Assembly (NCBI RefSeq): GCF_029581355.1
Contig: NZ_CP120849.1
Span: 5,736,501-5,800,500 of the forward strand
From: Parabacteroides chongii
GTDB lineage: Bacteria; Bacteroidota; Bacteroidia; Bacteroidales; Tannerellaceae
Length of the DNA: 64,000 bases
Reading direction: 5' to 3'
The notes beneath the pieces are model-generated. The model was given only the letters and a program-made list of their open reading frames with translations, made no database searches and was not told where the DNA came from. Within the stretch, counting starts at the first letter, position 1, and each line of letters opens with the position of its first letter. Made by a program: the position numbers and the translations under genes. Shown here one piece after another: positions 35,287 through 44,201 of the stretch.

Positions 35287-36993
35287 ATGGCTAACTTTTA
35301 TTTAGATAATCCCAGCATGAAACATCACCTGCATCACCCGTTGATGCAGCGGATCGTCGAGCTGAAAGAACGCGGCTATGCCGACAAGGATAAATTTGAC
35401 TATGCTCCTCAGGATTTCGAAGATGCAATGGACAGCTACGAAAAGGTGCTGGAAATTGTAGGTGAAATCTGTGGTGAGATCATCGCTCCCAATGCAGAGG
35501 GCGTAGACCATGAAGGCCCGTCTGTTGCCAACGGACGTGTGACGTATGCCAAAGGTACGCAGGAAAACCTGGATGCCGTACGCAAAGCCGGCCTGATGGG
35601 TATCGCAATGCCCCGCCGTTACGACGGCCTGAACTTCCCGATCGTTCCTTACATCATGGCTGCCGATATGGTATCGCGTGCCGATGCAGGTTTTGAAAAC
35701 CTTTGGGGATTGCAGGACTGTGCGGAAACACTATATGAATTCGGTAACGACGACCAGCGTCAGCGTTATATCCCGCGTGTTTGTGCCGGAGAAACGATGT
35801 CGATGGACTTGACCGAACCGGATGCCGGTTCCGACCTCCAGTCTGTTATGCTGAAAGCTACTTACTGCGAAAAGGACGATTGCTGGTATCTGAACGGCGT
35901 AAAACGTTTCATTACCAACGGTGATGCCGATATTCACCTGGTACTGGCACGTTCCGAAGAAGGCACACGCGACGGTCGTGGTTTATCCATGTTCATCTAC
36001 GACAAACGTAACGGTGGTGTGAATGTTCGCCGTATCGAGAACAAGATGGGTATCAAAGGATCTCCTACTTGCGAATTGGTATTCAAGAATGCTAAAGCCG
36101 AACTTTGCGGTGACCGCAAACTTGGTTTGATCAAATATGTAATGGCATTGATGAACGGTGCCCGCCTGGGTATCATGGCACAGGCAGTAGGTTTGAGCGA
36201 AGCGGCTTACCGCGAAGGTTACACCTATGCAACGGAACGTAAACAGTTCGGCAAAGCGATCATCGAATTCCCGGCTGTATATGAAATGGTAGCCCTGATG
36301 CGTGCCAAAGCGGATGCTTCCCGTTCCATGCTTTACGAAACAGCTCGTTTCGTAGACGTTTACAAGGCGTTGGACGATATCTCCAAAGAACGTAAGCTGA
36401 CTCCGGAAGAACGTCAGGAAATGAAGAAATACAGCAAACTGGCTGATGCATATACACCGATGGGTAAAGGTATGACCACCGAATATGCCAACCAGAATGC
36501 GTATGACGCAATCCAGATCCATGGCGGTTCAGGTTTCATGAAAGACTATGCCTGCGAACGTATCTACCGTGATGCCCGTATCACAAACATCTACGAAGGT
36601 ACTACCCAGTTGCAGGTGGTTGCAGCGATCCGCCACGTCACCACAGGTACTTACCTGGCTCAGATCCGTGAATACGAAGCCATCGAATACAAACCGGAAC
36701 TGGAAGGTCTGAAGAACAAGCTGAAAGCAATGACTGACAAGTACGAAAAAGTAGTTGCCGCGGTTACAGAAACCAAAGACAACGAATACATCGACTTCCA
36801 GGCACGCCGTATGGTAGAAGCTGCCGCTCATTGTGTCTTCGGTTACCTGTTACTTCAGGATGCCAACAAAGACGACAGTTACCGCCGTTCAGCCGAAGTA
36901 TATATCAACTACGGCCAGGCAGAAGTTGACAAGATCGAATCTTTCATCAACAACTTCAACCGCGAAGATCTGGCGTATTACAGACAAGCGTAA
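35287..36993 (+). CDS. Acyl-CoA dehydrogenase, long form
   Basis: A 568-residue acyl-CoA dehydrogenase, longer than the usual 380 residues because of an additional C-terminal helical domain (about 440-568) seen in the larger FadE/AcdA-like group. FAD and substrate motifs: MDLTEPDAGSDL, NGVKRFITNGD, and TERKQFGKAI; the C-terminal IHGGSGFMKDY-YRDARI segment matches the family. It likely acts with EtfAB on a short-chain or branched acyl-CoA. The catalytic base cannot be assigned with certainty by eye. Confidence 0.92.
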   Translation: MANFYLDNPSMKHHLHHPLMQRIVELKERGYADKDKFDYAPQDFEDAMDSYEKVLEIVGEICGEIIAPNAEGVDHEGPSVANGRVTYAKGTQENLDAVRKAGLMGIAMPRRYDGLNFPIVPYIMAADMVSRADAGFENLWGLQDCAETLYEFGNDDQRQRYIPRVCAGETMSMDLTEPDAGSDLQSVMLKATYCEKDDCWYLNGVKRFITNGDADIHLVLARSEEGTRDGRGLSMFIYDKRNGGVNVRRIENKMGIKGSPTCELVFKNAKAELCGDRKLGLIKYVMALMNGARLGIMAQAVGLSEAAYREGYTYATERKQFGKAIIEFPAVYEMVALMRAKADASRSMLYETARFVDVYKALDDISKERKLTPEERQEMKKYSKLADAYTPMGKGMTTEYANQNAYDAIQIHGGSGFMKDYACERIYRDARITNIYEGTTQLQVVAAIRHVTTGTYLAQIREYEAIEYKPELEGLKNKLKAMTDKYEKVVAAVTETKDNEYIDFQARRMVEAAAHCVFGYLLLQDANKDDSYRRSAEVYINYGQAEVDKIESFINNFNREDLAYYRQA

Positions 36994-37015
36994 TACAACC
37001 ATCTCCATAAAAAAG

Positions 37016-37049
37016 AAAATCCGGGTATCGTTTGATATCCGGATTTTTT
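37016..37049 (+). terminator. Terminator of the etf/acyl-CoA dehydrogenase operon
   Basis: AAAATCCGGGTATC, loop GTTT, GATATCCGGATTTTTT: a strong stem with a T-run. The following transposase promoter overlaps its 3' half. Confidence 0.88.
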
Positions 37050-37062
37050 ATTTCTACATTTG
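37031..37062 (+). promoter_or_regulatory. Promoter of the REP-associated transposase gene
   Basis: TTTG (37031-37034) lies in the terminator stem; TACATTTG (37055-37062) follows after 20 bp. The start codon is at 37088. Confidence 0.6.
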
Positions 37063-37087
37063 TCCCAACAACCAAACAGTATTAGCT

Positions 37088-37603
37088 ATGAACAATTACA
37101 ATCCTTTATTACACCACCGTCATAGTATCCGGCTACAAGGATACGATTACTCCCAAGAAGGCCTGTATTTCGTAACGGTATGCACGCATAATATGCAATG
37201 CCTATTTGGCAACATCACCAACGGCCAAATGATATTAAACCAATTTGGCCAAATCATCGAATCCGCCTGCCAACAAATCGAACAACAATCCCCCTACATC
37301 CGCTTCAACATCTATTGCATCATGCCCAACCACTTCCACGCCATCATCAAAATCACCTCCCCCTGTACGGGCGGTTCGCGAACCGCCCTTTCCCGCCCCA
37401 CCAAACCCCTCGGCCGCATCATCGGCGCATTCAAAACAATCACAACCAAAAACATTAATCTTATCAATAACACACCAGGCCAACGATTATGGCATCGCAA
37501 TTATTATGAACATATTATCCGCAATGATTACTCATATCAGAATATATATAATTATATATTGGAGAATCCGGAGAGGTGGGATAGGGATAAATATAGGAGA
37601 TGA
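37088..37603 (+). CDS. REP-associated tyrosine transposase (RAYT) with REP in frame
   Basis: A 171-residue Y1/HUH transposase of the RAYT (TnpA-REP) family, which nicks and joins single-stranded DNA at REP palindromes. The metal-binding HxH is in MPNHFHAIIKI and the catalytic tyrosine lies in the YSYQNIYNYILENPERW tail; LGRIIGAFK matches the family middle block. The ATG chosen follows its promoter; the in-frame region upstream is the dehydrogenase gene. A 20-bp REP palindrome (37369-37388) sits inside the gene and is translated as GGSRTA in a loop near residues 94-100, without breaking the frame. REP copies also lie just downstream and elsewhere in the window. Confidence 0.92.
   Translation: MNNYNPLLHHRHSIRLQGYDYSQEGLYFVTVCTHNMQCLFGNITNGQMILNQFGQIIESACQQIEQQSPYIRFNIYCIMPNHFHAIIKITSPCTGGSRTALSRPTKPLGRIIGAFKTITTKNINLINNTPGQRLWHRNYYEHIIRNDYSYQNIYNYILENPERWDRDKYRR
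37369..37388. repeat. REP palindrome inside the RAYT gene
   Basis: GGGCGGTTCGCGAACCGCCC, a perfect 20-bp palindrome, lying in the coding frame of the transposase that presumably acts on such sequences. Confidence 0.9.
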
Positions 37604-37626
37604 AAGGGGGGATGGGGCGACGGTAG

Positions 37627-37646
37627 GGGCGGTTCGCGAACCGCCC
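37627..37646. repeat. REP palindrome downstream of the RAYT gene
   Basis: A second exact copy of GGGCGGTTCGCGAACCGCCC, 23 bp after the stop codon, flanked by TAGG on the left and GTACAGGG on the right. Confidence 0.9.
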
Positions 37647-37654
37647 GTACAGGG

Positions 37655-37692
37655 CCTGCCCTATTCAAATAAGCCTGCCTTATTCAAATAGG
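37655..37692. repeat. Two 19-bp tandem repeats
   Basis: CCTGCCCTATTCAAATAAG is followed by CCTGCCTTATTCAAATAGG, and a third partial copy begins at 37693. It lies between the REP copy and the end of the MATE gene. Confidence 0.7.
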
Positions 37693-37709
37693 CCTGCCTT
37701 ATAGCATAT

Positions 37710-39005
37710 TCAGATAGAGGCAAAAGAGCGGCGATGCCACAATATCCATTGCATAATTCCTCGTAACGATAAATAAATCAGAAATGCCATCCATAATGCA
37801 TGGTTTCCCATTATTCCGTAAAACAGATAATAGACAACGAAGAATGTACCTGAAGCGACCAGCATCGAATAAAGCATCAGGCGGGTAGCCGTAGCCCCGA
37901 TCAGGATGCCATCCCAAAGGAAAGCGGCAAAACCAGCCAATGGGATAGCCAGCACCCAGTAATAATAAGTTCCGGCAGCCTCTATGACTGTCGTGTCGTT
38001 GGTCAATAAGCCCAGAAAGCCTTGACCGCCTATCATATACAGAATTGTAAAGGATAATGATAACCCCCAGCCCCAACGGAATAATAGCCGGATCATCCTT
38101 TGTAATCCATTCCGGTTCTGTGCACCGACATAACGCCCTGTCATCGCTTCTCCGGCATAGGCAAAGCCATCCATGATATAAGAAAACAAGGTGAATAACT
38201 GCATTAATAAGGTATTGACAGCCAATACGACATCCCCCTGCCGCGCCCCTGTCGATGTGAAAAAGGTTGTGACAGCCACCAGGCACAACGTACGGAAAAA
38301 GATATCGCTATTTACCTGAAAGAAACGATGCATAGCTGTCCAACCCAGGATCTCCCGCCAGTGAAAAGGAATTTTCAATCTTCCGTAATAACGTAGCCAA
38401 AGCAGTAAAGCCATAAATAGTCCGGCATATTGGGCAATCAGCGTACCCAATGCCACGCCCTCGATCTTCATATCCAACAGATAGACAAAAGCCAGACTCG
38501 CCACGATATTCACTATATTTTGTGTAATCGCTATAAACATCGGGAAACGGGAATTCTGCATGCCGATAAACCACCCGGCAAAACCATACAACCCTAGTAC
38601 AGCGGGTGCTCCCCATACACAGATACTAAAATAAACCGTAGCCAACTCGCGAACCTCAGCAGTAGCATCTATCAAAAGAAAAGCGACTTTCCGAATCGGA
38701 TACTGAAGCAGTAACAGGCATAAAGCTATAAAAAGCCCTACTCCCACCGCCCTCAACAAAACACGGGTCACCTCGTTCAGATCACGTTTACCAAAAGCCT
38801 GCGAAGTCATCCCACTCGTCCCCATCCGTAGGAAACCAAACAACCAATAGATTATATTAAACAGCATCCCTCCCACTGCGATCGCTCCGATATAGGAAGC
38901 CGATCCCAAGTGTCCCACAATGGCGACATCGATCAGTCCCAATAGAGGAACGGTTATATTTGAGACAATAGAGGGAATTGCCAGTTGAAGTATCTTTTTA
39001 TTCAT
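37710..39005 (-). CDS. MATE-family efflux transporter
   Basis: A 431-residue protein with twelve predicted helices and the two-fold MatE arrangement: LAIPSIVSNITVPLLGLIDVAIVGHLG at the start and the GRYVGAQNRNGLQRMIR motif in the second half. It belongs to the DinF-like branch and would export cationic compounds using Na+ or H+. Single gene; a -7 box (TATCTTTG, minus, 39028-39035) lies 23 bp upstream. Confidence 0.9.
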   Translation of the reverse strand: MNKKILQLAIPSIVSNITVPLLGLIDVAIVGHLGSASYIGAIAVGGMLFNIIYWLFGFLRMGTSGMTSQAFGKRDLNEVTRVLLRAVGVGLFIALCLLLLQYPIRKVAFLLIDATAEVRELATVYFSICVWGAPAVLGLYGFAGWFIGMQNSRFPMFIAITQNIVNIVASLAFVYLLDMKIEGVALGTLIAQYAGLFMALLLWLRYYGRLKIPFHWREILGWTAMHRFFQVNSDIFFRTLCLVAVTTFFTSTGARQGDVVLAVNTLLMQLFTLFSYIMDGFAYAGEAMTGRYVGAQNRNGLQRMIRLLFRWGWGLSLSFTILYMIGGQGFLGLLTNDTTVIEAAGTYYYWVLAIPLAGFAAFLWDGILIGATATRLMLYSMLVASGTFFVVYYLFYGIMGNHALWMAFLIYLSLRGIMQWILWHRRSFASI

Positions 39006-39027
39006 ATTACATCCTTATATCGACATG

Positions 39028-39035
39028 CAAAGATA
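39028..39035 (-). promoter_or_regulatory. -7 element of the MATE gene
   Basis: CAAAGATA on the plus strand reads TATCTTTG on the minus strand, 22 bp ahead of the start at 39005. Confidence 0.5.
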
Positions 39036-39188
39036 CAGATTTGTTTGCATTTTATCAGATTTGTATCATCTGCAACAACAATGCCGAACAGCTTTCATAC
39101 AAATGTTTCACTTATTTCATCTGCCATCTGCAACAAATACACATAACACACTATTGAACAGCGAATTTACGGTTGCAGACTCAACGAT

Positions 39189-39219
39189 TTATCTGCAACC
39201 GCATCTGCCACCTGTCACC
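39189..39219 (+). repeat. Left arm of inverted repeats flanking the VapE-like gene
   Basis: Begins TTATCTGCAAC, then CATCTG and CTGTCAC. It matches, inverted, 41321-41352 at 27 of 32 positions. It ends 4 bp from the stop codon of the gene. Related 9-mers ATCTGCAAC or ATCTGCCAC occur at 39068, 39126 and 39203, and inverted at 39172. Confidence 0.65.
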
Positions 39220-39222
39220 CCT

Positions 39223-41304
39223 TTACTTTATTTTTACGACAGAATAGCAAGTACCGCGTCGGGTACGCCGGGAAGGATACTTGTTTTTCTGCAACAAGCG
39301 ACCGAAATAAGACAACCGTTTATTTCCCAACTTCACACCGCTCATCTTTTGCAGATAAAGGACTATTTCAATCGGAGATAAACATTCATAATCTTCATCC
39401 GGCAAAGCGGGACGGAAATATTGCAAAAGCAATTGTTCTTCAACAGGCATTTGCTGAAAAGCCTCATTATTCTTTGTCGTCGAAAACTCTTCTTCGGAAG
39501 TAAACCAGTAACGCTCGCCGGAAGCCAAAGCGGCTGATGCCTGTGCATACAATTGCTCGTAATTTACCGTAAACGAATGATCGATCGTACCTGTTATTTC
39601 AATACAAATAAAACGGCGGCTTCCGGTCGGGTCGGACAATAAATCGTAATTATTGCAGGTCGCAATGAAAGAAGCATAGCGATGCAGCGCATCGACACTC
39701 CGCTTATAAGGCTGACGGGCATTGACTACCGGCTTTTGAAGGACATGCTTCAAAAAACTTTGATAAGCGGAACTGACCGAGTCGAACTCGTCGATATTAA
39801 TCAGGGCAAAACGACTTAACATCAACTCCGCATTTCGCTTGTTCCCGAAATCAATACTATCGGTATAATATAGACGCAGGGAAGGAGGCAACAAATTCCG
39901 GCACCAAGTAGACTTGCCGCATCCCTGCGGTCCTACCAGCAATGGCAACGAACTGTTCGCATGCAGATGCTCGCGCCTGCGCCAATGCATAACCATACTC
40001 AGAAACCAAATATAAAACAGATCGCGCCAATCCGGATTAGCAGTCGGCAATGTATCTGCCAAAGCACGAATATGATCCTTTCCGTCCCAGACAGGCAAAT
40101 GATCCAGAAAGTCATCCAATGGGTGAAAGACCGGTGCGCGATCCGAATAAACATATCGTTTCACATCCCTGTCCCACAATGCCAACCCTTCGGCCTGTGC
40201 ATTCAGCCCGATACTATTCAATACGGTATCTGTTATCGGAGCAAACTGAATATAATAAGATCCGCGGGCACGAAACTCGACCTCCCCGGTCAGCATATTA
40301 CGCCGGAATTCATAACGCCGCTTCATAAACTCATCCGTTTTAACAGCCATCAATTGCTCCTGGGGTACAGTAAACTTCTTCCCGAAATTCCTGGATAATT
40401 GATAAGCCGTATGTATCGTTTCCCTTATTTCCTCCTCAAAAAACTTCAGATCCTGGTATATCATCGTCCAGCGGACAGCATCTTCTTCCGGAATACCCGA
40501 ATGGAAACAGTTTTCAGCCAACCGGATCAGAAAAGGCCTTACCTCCCTCCCTTCGTCCAGCCCTCCGGTCTTGTCCAACGCATCCTGTACACAGGCATTA
40601 TACAAACGGGAAATAATATGGCTACGCTCATAACCGGGCATCAATCGCAGTAACGGGTCTTCATTTTTCTCAACCGACTCCCTGTAAGTAATTTCAGAAG
40701 ACAATTGCATCGGTTGCTCCAATGTCAATGGGATAGCCGAAGGATTATAATAAAGTTCCGGATCATACGAGAACCTGCACCCTTGCTCCAAAGACGGATT
40801 TTCAAACAGGATATCACATTGCAACTGGCCACGGTAATAATTCACCGCACGCCGGCAGGCTGCCGCATGAAACAATTCTGCCAACTCTTTCGTTTGTGGC
40901 AAAGAACCATCCGGCAGGGTAAACGGAACCAGTATTTTCACACTTTTGCCACTCGATCCGGCAAAAGCCGCCAGTGTCTGCGGAGCTTCCGAAGCTAAAT
41001 TCTTTATTTTTTCCACTTCCCTACGATCTGCCAGGTTATTGACCTGCACCAACACGACACCATTATACAAACTGAAATACAGCTCATTATCTTTTTTTCT
41101 AAATTTAGCAGCAAACAGTAGGACAGGAATCTTATCGGCATGCACATTTTTGCACCCAGGCATTATACTTTTCAGCGACTCTCTCAACAATACTATTTCT
41201 CTGTTGTACTCTTCATTGGCCATCGTTGCCATTACTGCATCCAACTCTATATTTTTCAGCGACTTACCATCACCTTTCATCTGTGTTACTTTCATAAATA
41301 CCAT
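39223..41304 (-). CDS. BT4734/VapE-like ATPase (VirE_N plus DUF3874 type)
   Basis: A 693-residue protein. The N-terminal third (to about 330) resembles the BT4734-like VirE_N domain. The middle (about 400-590) is a VapE-type P-loop ATPase related to superfamily 3 helicases: Walker A LLVGPQGCGKST, Walker B FALINIDEFD, sensor-like SFIATCNN, and arginine finger GSRRF. The end is DUF3874-like with a winged-helix look. Such proteins are recurrent in Bacteroidetes beside an HU-like protein, as here; their role is unknown, but VapE relatives serve replication in phages and satellites. Inverted repeats flank the gene. Confidence 0.8.
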   Translation of the reverse strand: MVFMKVTQMKGDGKSLKNIELDAVMATMANEEYNREIVLLRESLKSIMPGCKNVHADKIPVLLFAAKFRKKDNELYFSLYNGVVLVQVNNLADRREVEKIKNLASEAPQTLAAFAGSSGKSVKILVPFTLPDGSLPQTKELAELFHAAACRRAVNYYRGQLQCDILFENPSLEQGCRFSYDPELYYNPSAIPLTLEQPMQLSSEITYRESVEKNEDPLLRLMPGYERSHIISRLYNACVQDALDKTGGLDEGREVRPFLIRLAENCFHSGIPEEDAVRWTMIYQDLKFFEEEIRETIHTAYQLSRNFGKKFTVPQEQLMAVKTDEFMKRRYEFRRNMLTGEVEFRARGSYYIQFAPITDTVLNSIGLNAQAEGLALWDRDVKRYVYSDRAPVFHPLDDFLDHLPVWDGKDHIRALADTLPTANPDWRDLFYIWFLSMVMHWRRREHLHANSSLPLLVGPQGCGKSTWCRNLLPPSLRLYYTDSIDFGNKRNAELMLSRFALINIDEFDSVSSAYQSFLKHVLQKPVVNARQPYKRSVDALHRYASFIATCNNYDLLSDPTGSRRFICIEITGTIDHSFTVNYEQLYAQASAALASGERYWFTSEEEFSTTKNNEAFQQMPVEEQLLLQYFRPALPDEDYECLSPIEIVLYLQKMSGVKLGNKRLSYFGRLLQKNKYPSRRTRRGTCYSVVKIK

Positions 41305-41320
41305 TTATTATATTTGTGGC

Positions 41321-41352
41321 GTGTGACAGATGACAGATGTCGTTGCAGATAA
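41321..41352 (-). repeat. Right arm of inverted repeats flanking the VapE-like gene
   Basis: On the minus strand it begins TTATCTGCAACGACATCTG and continues with CTGTCAC. It lies 17 bp ahead of the ATPase start. More copies of the 9-mer follow at 41362 (plus) and 41408 (minus). Confidence 0.65.
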
Positions 41353-41451
41353 CACCTCATCATCTGCCACACCTAACAAATTATCCTTCAACCATCTACC
41401 ACCGATAGTGGCAGATGACAGATAAATTCCCAAAACTTTATGTATAAACGA

Positions 41452-41838
41452 TTATTTCAGCTTCGTAAACTCTATATCGCTCAGCTTTTCTTTTAGTTTC
41501 GGACTGGGTTTAAAGCTGATACTTTTCAATTTGATGGACTCGGCACGTACCTTGGAAGGAACTTCCACCTCCCGGTTCGGTTGGGCGGTGATACTGAACG
41601 TGCCCAAACCGTCTATTGTAACGGTGTAGCCATCTTTCAGATGAAATGCGATCATACGGGTCAGGTTTTCGATCATCCCTTTCACCTCCCCGTAGTTGAA
41701 GGTGCTCATATCGGCCATCTGATTGGCCAGGGCATCGAGATTTACATTACCGTAACTTACGGTGGTTACTGAGTACTTCACCTGCTCTTTGTCGGTGATA
41801 TTGTCATTGATTTTCGTGAGTTTGTACCTTACAGCCAT
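41452..41838 (-). CDS. HU/IHF-like DNA-binding protein
   Basis: A 128-residue Bacteroidetes HU-like protein (HU-HIG type), longer than classic 90-residue HU. The helical N-terminal half (VNLDALANQMADMSTFNYGEVKGMIENLTRMIAFHL) and the beta arm start (GYTVTIDGLGTFSI, with EVPSKVRAESIKLKSISFKPS) are visible. It should bind or bend DNA. It is upstream of the VapE-like gene on the same strand (147-bp gap full of repeats) and just downstream of the 22-bp iterons. Confidence 0.85.
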   Translation of the reverse strand: MAVRYKLTKINDNITDKEQVKYSVTTVSYGNVNLDALANQMADMSTFNYGEVKGMIENLTRMIAFHLKDGYTVTIDGLGTFSITAQPNREVEVPSKVRAESIKLKSISFKPSPKLKEKLSDIEFTKLK

Positions 41839-41931
41839 GCGGTTCCCTTTCTTTTAGATTTAATATTACTACTAGTTATATCAAAGGTTACTACCTTTTA
41901 TCTCTTTAGTCACTAGTTAGTAATACTACCC

Positions 41932-42019
41932 TGTACAGGATAATTGAATAGGGTGTACAGGGTGGCTTGGCAAGGTGTACAGGATAGTCAGCCAGGGTGT
42001 ACAGGATGATATTACTAAG
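41932..42019. repeat. Four 22-bp iterons with TGTACAGG core
   Basis: TGTACAGG occurs at 41932, 41954, 41976 and 41998, exactly 22 bp apart each time. The first three units also end in GG; the first core is extended to the palindrome CCTGTACAGG. 22 bp is two DNA turns and a common length for replication iterons. They lie 93 bp upstream of the HU-like gene. Confidence 0.85.
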
Positions 42020-42071
42020 TAAGGACTAAAGGTATAAAATATAAGGAGATACACAATAGTTTGTGGGAAGT

Positions 42072-43289
42072 TTATTTACAAAAGCTCTCACGCAACTCTC
42101 TTATCGATGGTACAAAGAATGAAACCAGTCCAATCATTCCAACCAACACTCCCCCTATTATAAATGTATTCCCGATCCCGATATTATCCGCCAGGAAACC
42201 GGTACTCAGCAATCCTATCATTGAAGGAAGCAAACTGACACTCATATAAAATGAGAACACCCGCCCCATTACTACCGGATTGATGCGTGTCTGCATCACT
42301 GTAGTGAAAGATGCCATATAAAGAGAACCGGATATCCCACCGACCGCCGTCAACCCGACAAACAAAGGATAACCCGAAACAGGTAATACTCCGGATAACA
42401 GGAATGTGATCCCTAACAAAATATACATCCAGTTGATCAGTGATATCTCATTCAACCTAAACTTCTTGATCCCCAGAAAAGCACCGCCTAACAAGGCGCC
42501 GATTCCCCAGGCCGCTTCTACCAGACTGATCTGATAAGCATTCCCCGAATAGTGATTCAGTGTCATCAAAGGGAACAACACACCGACCGGCATAATAAAG
42601 AAAGTAGCCAGGATAGACAGGACAAACAACCACGACAATCCATTTTGCGCACGCACCTCCGTATAGGCTTCTTTGGCTTCCTTCAATAATTGTACCTTTT
42701 GACTTCTCACTTCATTCTCCGGATCGGGAATCTTTACAAACAGAAGCGAAGTACAAGCCAATGCCGCCCCGATCACATCCAACAGCAATATATTCGTCAT
42801 CTCCATAAAGGAAATAAAAAGTGCTGCCAGAGCAGGTCCGGCAATATTACAGGCCGACTGAATGATCTGATTGATCCCGGCTATACGGATCAGTTCCGAT
42901 TTAGGAGCCAGTAAAGGTACGGAAGCCTGCATCGCCGGCATATGAAATGCCGATCCAACCGAACGCAAAGCCAGTAGGATATACACATGTCCGAGCTTCG
43001 CCACATCCAGATAGAACAGGAAGGCAAGGATCAGCGTACAGAAAGCAATGAAGCTATCCGCCATGATCATGACCCGCTTCCTCTTCCAGCGGTCGATAAA
43101 TATACCGGTAAACAATCCGAGTACCGACTGCGGAAGCATGGCGGCAATGGCTGCAAAAGCGAGTACTTCAGCCGATTTAGTTTCGAAACTAAGCCATAAG
43201 ATGATTGCAAAATTGACGATCGAACTGGTCAGGATAGAGAAGAACTGCCCGGTCCATATAATAGCGAATACTTTTTTCCAGTTATTCAT
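42072..43289 (-). CDS. MFS exporter (MefA-like)
   Basis: A 405-residue major-facilitator protein with twelve helices and the motif-A loop GIFIDRWKRKRVMI. It is related to the macrolide-efflux (MefA/enterobactin exporter) branch, but the substrate is unassigned and no resistance should be concluded. A possible -7 box (TAAATTTG, minus, 43421-43414) would give a 5' leader of over 100 bases. The 292 bp between it and tpx hold that box and the tpx terminator. Confidence 0.82.
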   Translation of the reverse strand: MNNWKKVFAIIWTGQFFSILTSSIVNFAIILWLSFETKSAEVLAFAAIAAMLPQSVLGLFTGIFIDRWKRKRVMIMADSFIAFCTLILAFLFYLDVAKLGHVYILLALRSVGSAFHMPAMQASVPLLAPKSELIRIAGINQIIQSACNIAGPALAALFISFMEMTNILLLDVIGAALACTSLLFVKIPDPENEVRSQKVQLLKEAKEAYTEVRAQNGLSWLFVLSILATFFIMPVGVLFPLMTLNHYSGNAYQISLVEAAWGIGALLGGAFLGIKKFRLNEISLINWMYILLGITFLLSGVLPVSGYPLFVGLTAVGGISGSLYMASFTTVMQTRINPVVMGRVFSFYMSVSLLPSMIGLLSTGFLADNIGIGNTFIIGGVLVGMIGLVSFFVPSIRELRESFCK

Positions 43290-43502
43290 AACTTCTTTTA
43301 ATTAAAATAAAATATGTATAGAAATGTACTTCCCGAAGCCTCTCCGGAAGTAAAAAATGAAGGTTCAAAAGATAAGAAGGCTCTTATCTGCCGTTACACA
43401 AAGTAAACGAAACCAAATTTAGAAGTTATTGAACACATAAAAGATGATTAATTTGCTGCAAGTATACGAATAAAATCCGAATTATCAAACTCTTTAAAAA
43501 AC

Positions 43503-43534
43503 GAAGGCTGCGGGATTCACATCCGACAGCCTTC
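43503..43534. terminator. Terminator after tpx
   Basis: GAAGGCTG (43503-43510) pairs perfectly with CAGCCTTC (43527-43534), and TTTTTTAAAG follows on the minus strand. Confidence 0.65.
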
Positions 43535-43581
43535 TACACTAACCCTTAACTTTAACCAATGAAAAACAATAATCTACTTAA

Positions 43582-44088
43582 TTAGTTTTTTAGCGAAGCG
43601 ATTGCGGCTTCGTAATTCGGTTCGTTGGTAATTTCGGAAACGAGTTCCTCATAAACCACTTTACCTGCTTCGTTGACAACTATCACGCCACGGGCCAATA
43701 GACCTTTCAGCGGACCGTCAACCATCAGCATCCCGTACTTATCTTCAAAACATGAACACCGGAATGCAGAAAGTGTGATCACTTTATCGATGCCTTCCGT
43801 CGTACAGAAGCGTCCATGTGCAAAAGGTAAATCTTTTGATACGGCAAGTACCACAGTGTTGGGTAAAGAAGCGGCTTCTTTGTTGAAACGTCTCACCGAA
43901 GCGGCGCACACAGCAGTGTCCAAACTGGGAAATACGTTAATTACAACATTCTTACCTTTCAATTCTTTGAGGGATAATTCCGATAGATCACTTTTTACTC
44001 CTTTGAAATCCGGAGCCTCTGCTCCAACTGCCGGTAATGTACCGTTGGTATTTACTTCCAAGTTACCTTTAAATGTTATTTTTGCCAT
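43582..44088 (-). CDS. tpx: Thiol peroxidase (Tpx), atypical 2-Cys peroxiredoxin
   Basis: A 168-residue peroxiredoxin. Peroxidatic Cys61 is in PSLDTAVCAASV and resolving Cys95 in HGRFCTTEG, the positions known from E. coli Tpx; the extra FRCSC pair (111-113) is a further feature. It reduces hydrogen and lipid peroxides using thioredoxin in the cytoplasm. Promoter: TTTG and TATATTTG on the minus strand (44159-44156 and 44134-44127), 21 bp apart. Confidence 0.95.
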   Translation of the reverse strand: MAKITFKGNLEVNTNGTLPAVGAEAPDFKGVKSDLSELSLKELKGKNVVINVFPSLDTAVCAASVRRFNKEAASLPNTVVLAVSKDLPFAHGRFCTTEGIDKVITLSAFRCSCFEDKYGMLMVDGPLKGLLARGVIVVNEAGKVVYEELVSEITNEPNYEAAIASLKN

Positions 44089-44126
44089 CTTTGTAGTATT
44101 TTATGTTTTACGTTAAAAGCGGCTCA

Positions 44127-44159
44127 CAAATATAAGCGGCTTTGTATGACTAAAACAAA
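44127..44159 (-). promoter_or_regulatory. Promoter of tpx
   Basis: Minus strand TTTG (44159-44156), 21 bp, TATATTTG (44134-44127), 38 bp before the ATG. Confidence 0.55.
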
Positions 44160-44201
44160 AGTTAAAGAATAATGTTTTTCATTTTAACTCTTTTTAATCA
44201 C

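Noticed and set aside
42072..43289. Macrolide resistance determinant
   Set aside because: Only general MefA-like MFS similarity is visible; nothing shows drug specificity.
43559..43585. 8-residue ORF (MKNNNLLN) after the tpx terminator
   Set aside because: Too short, overlaps the tpx stop on the other strand, and has no supporting promoter.
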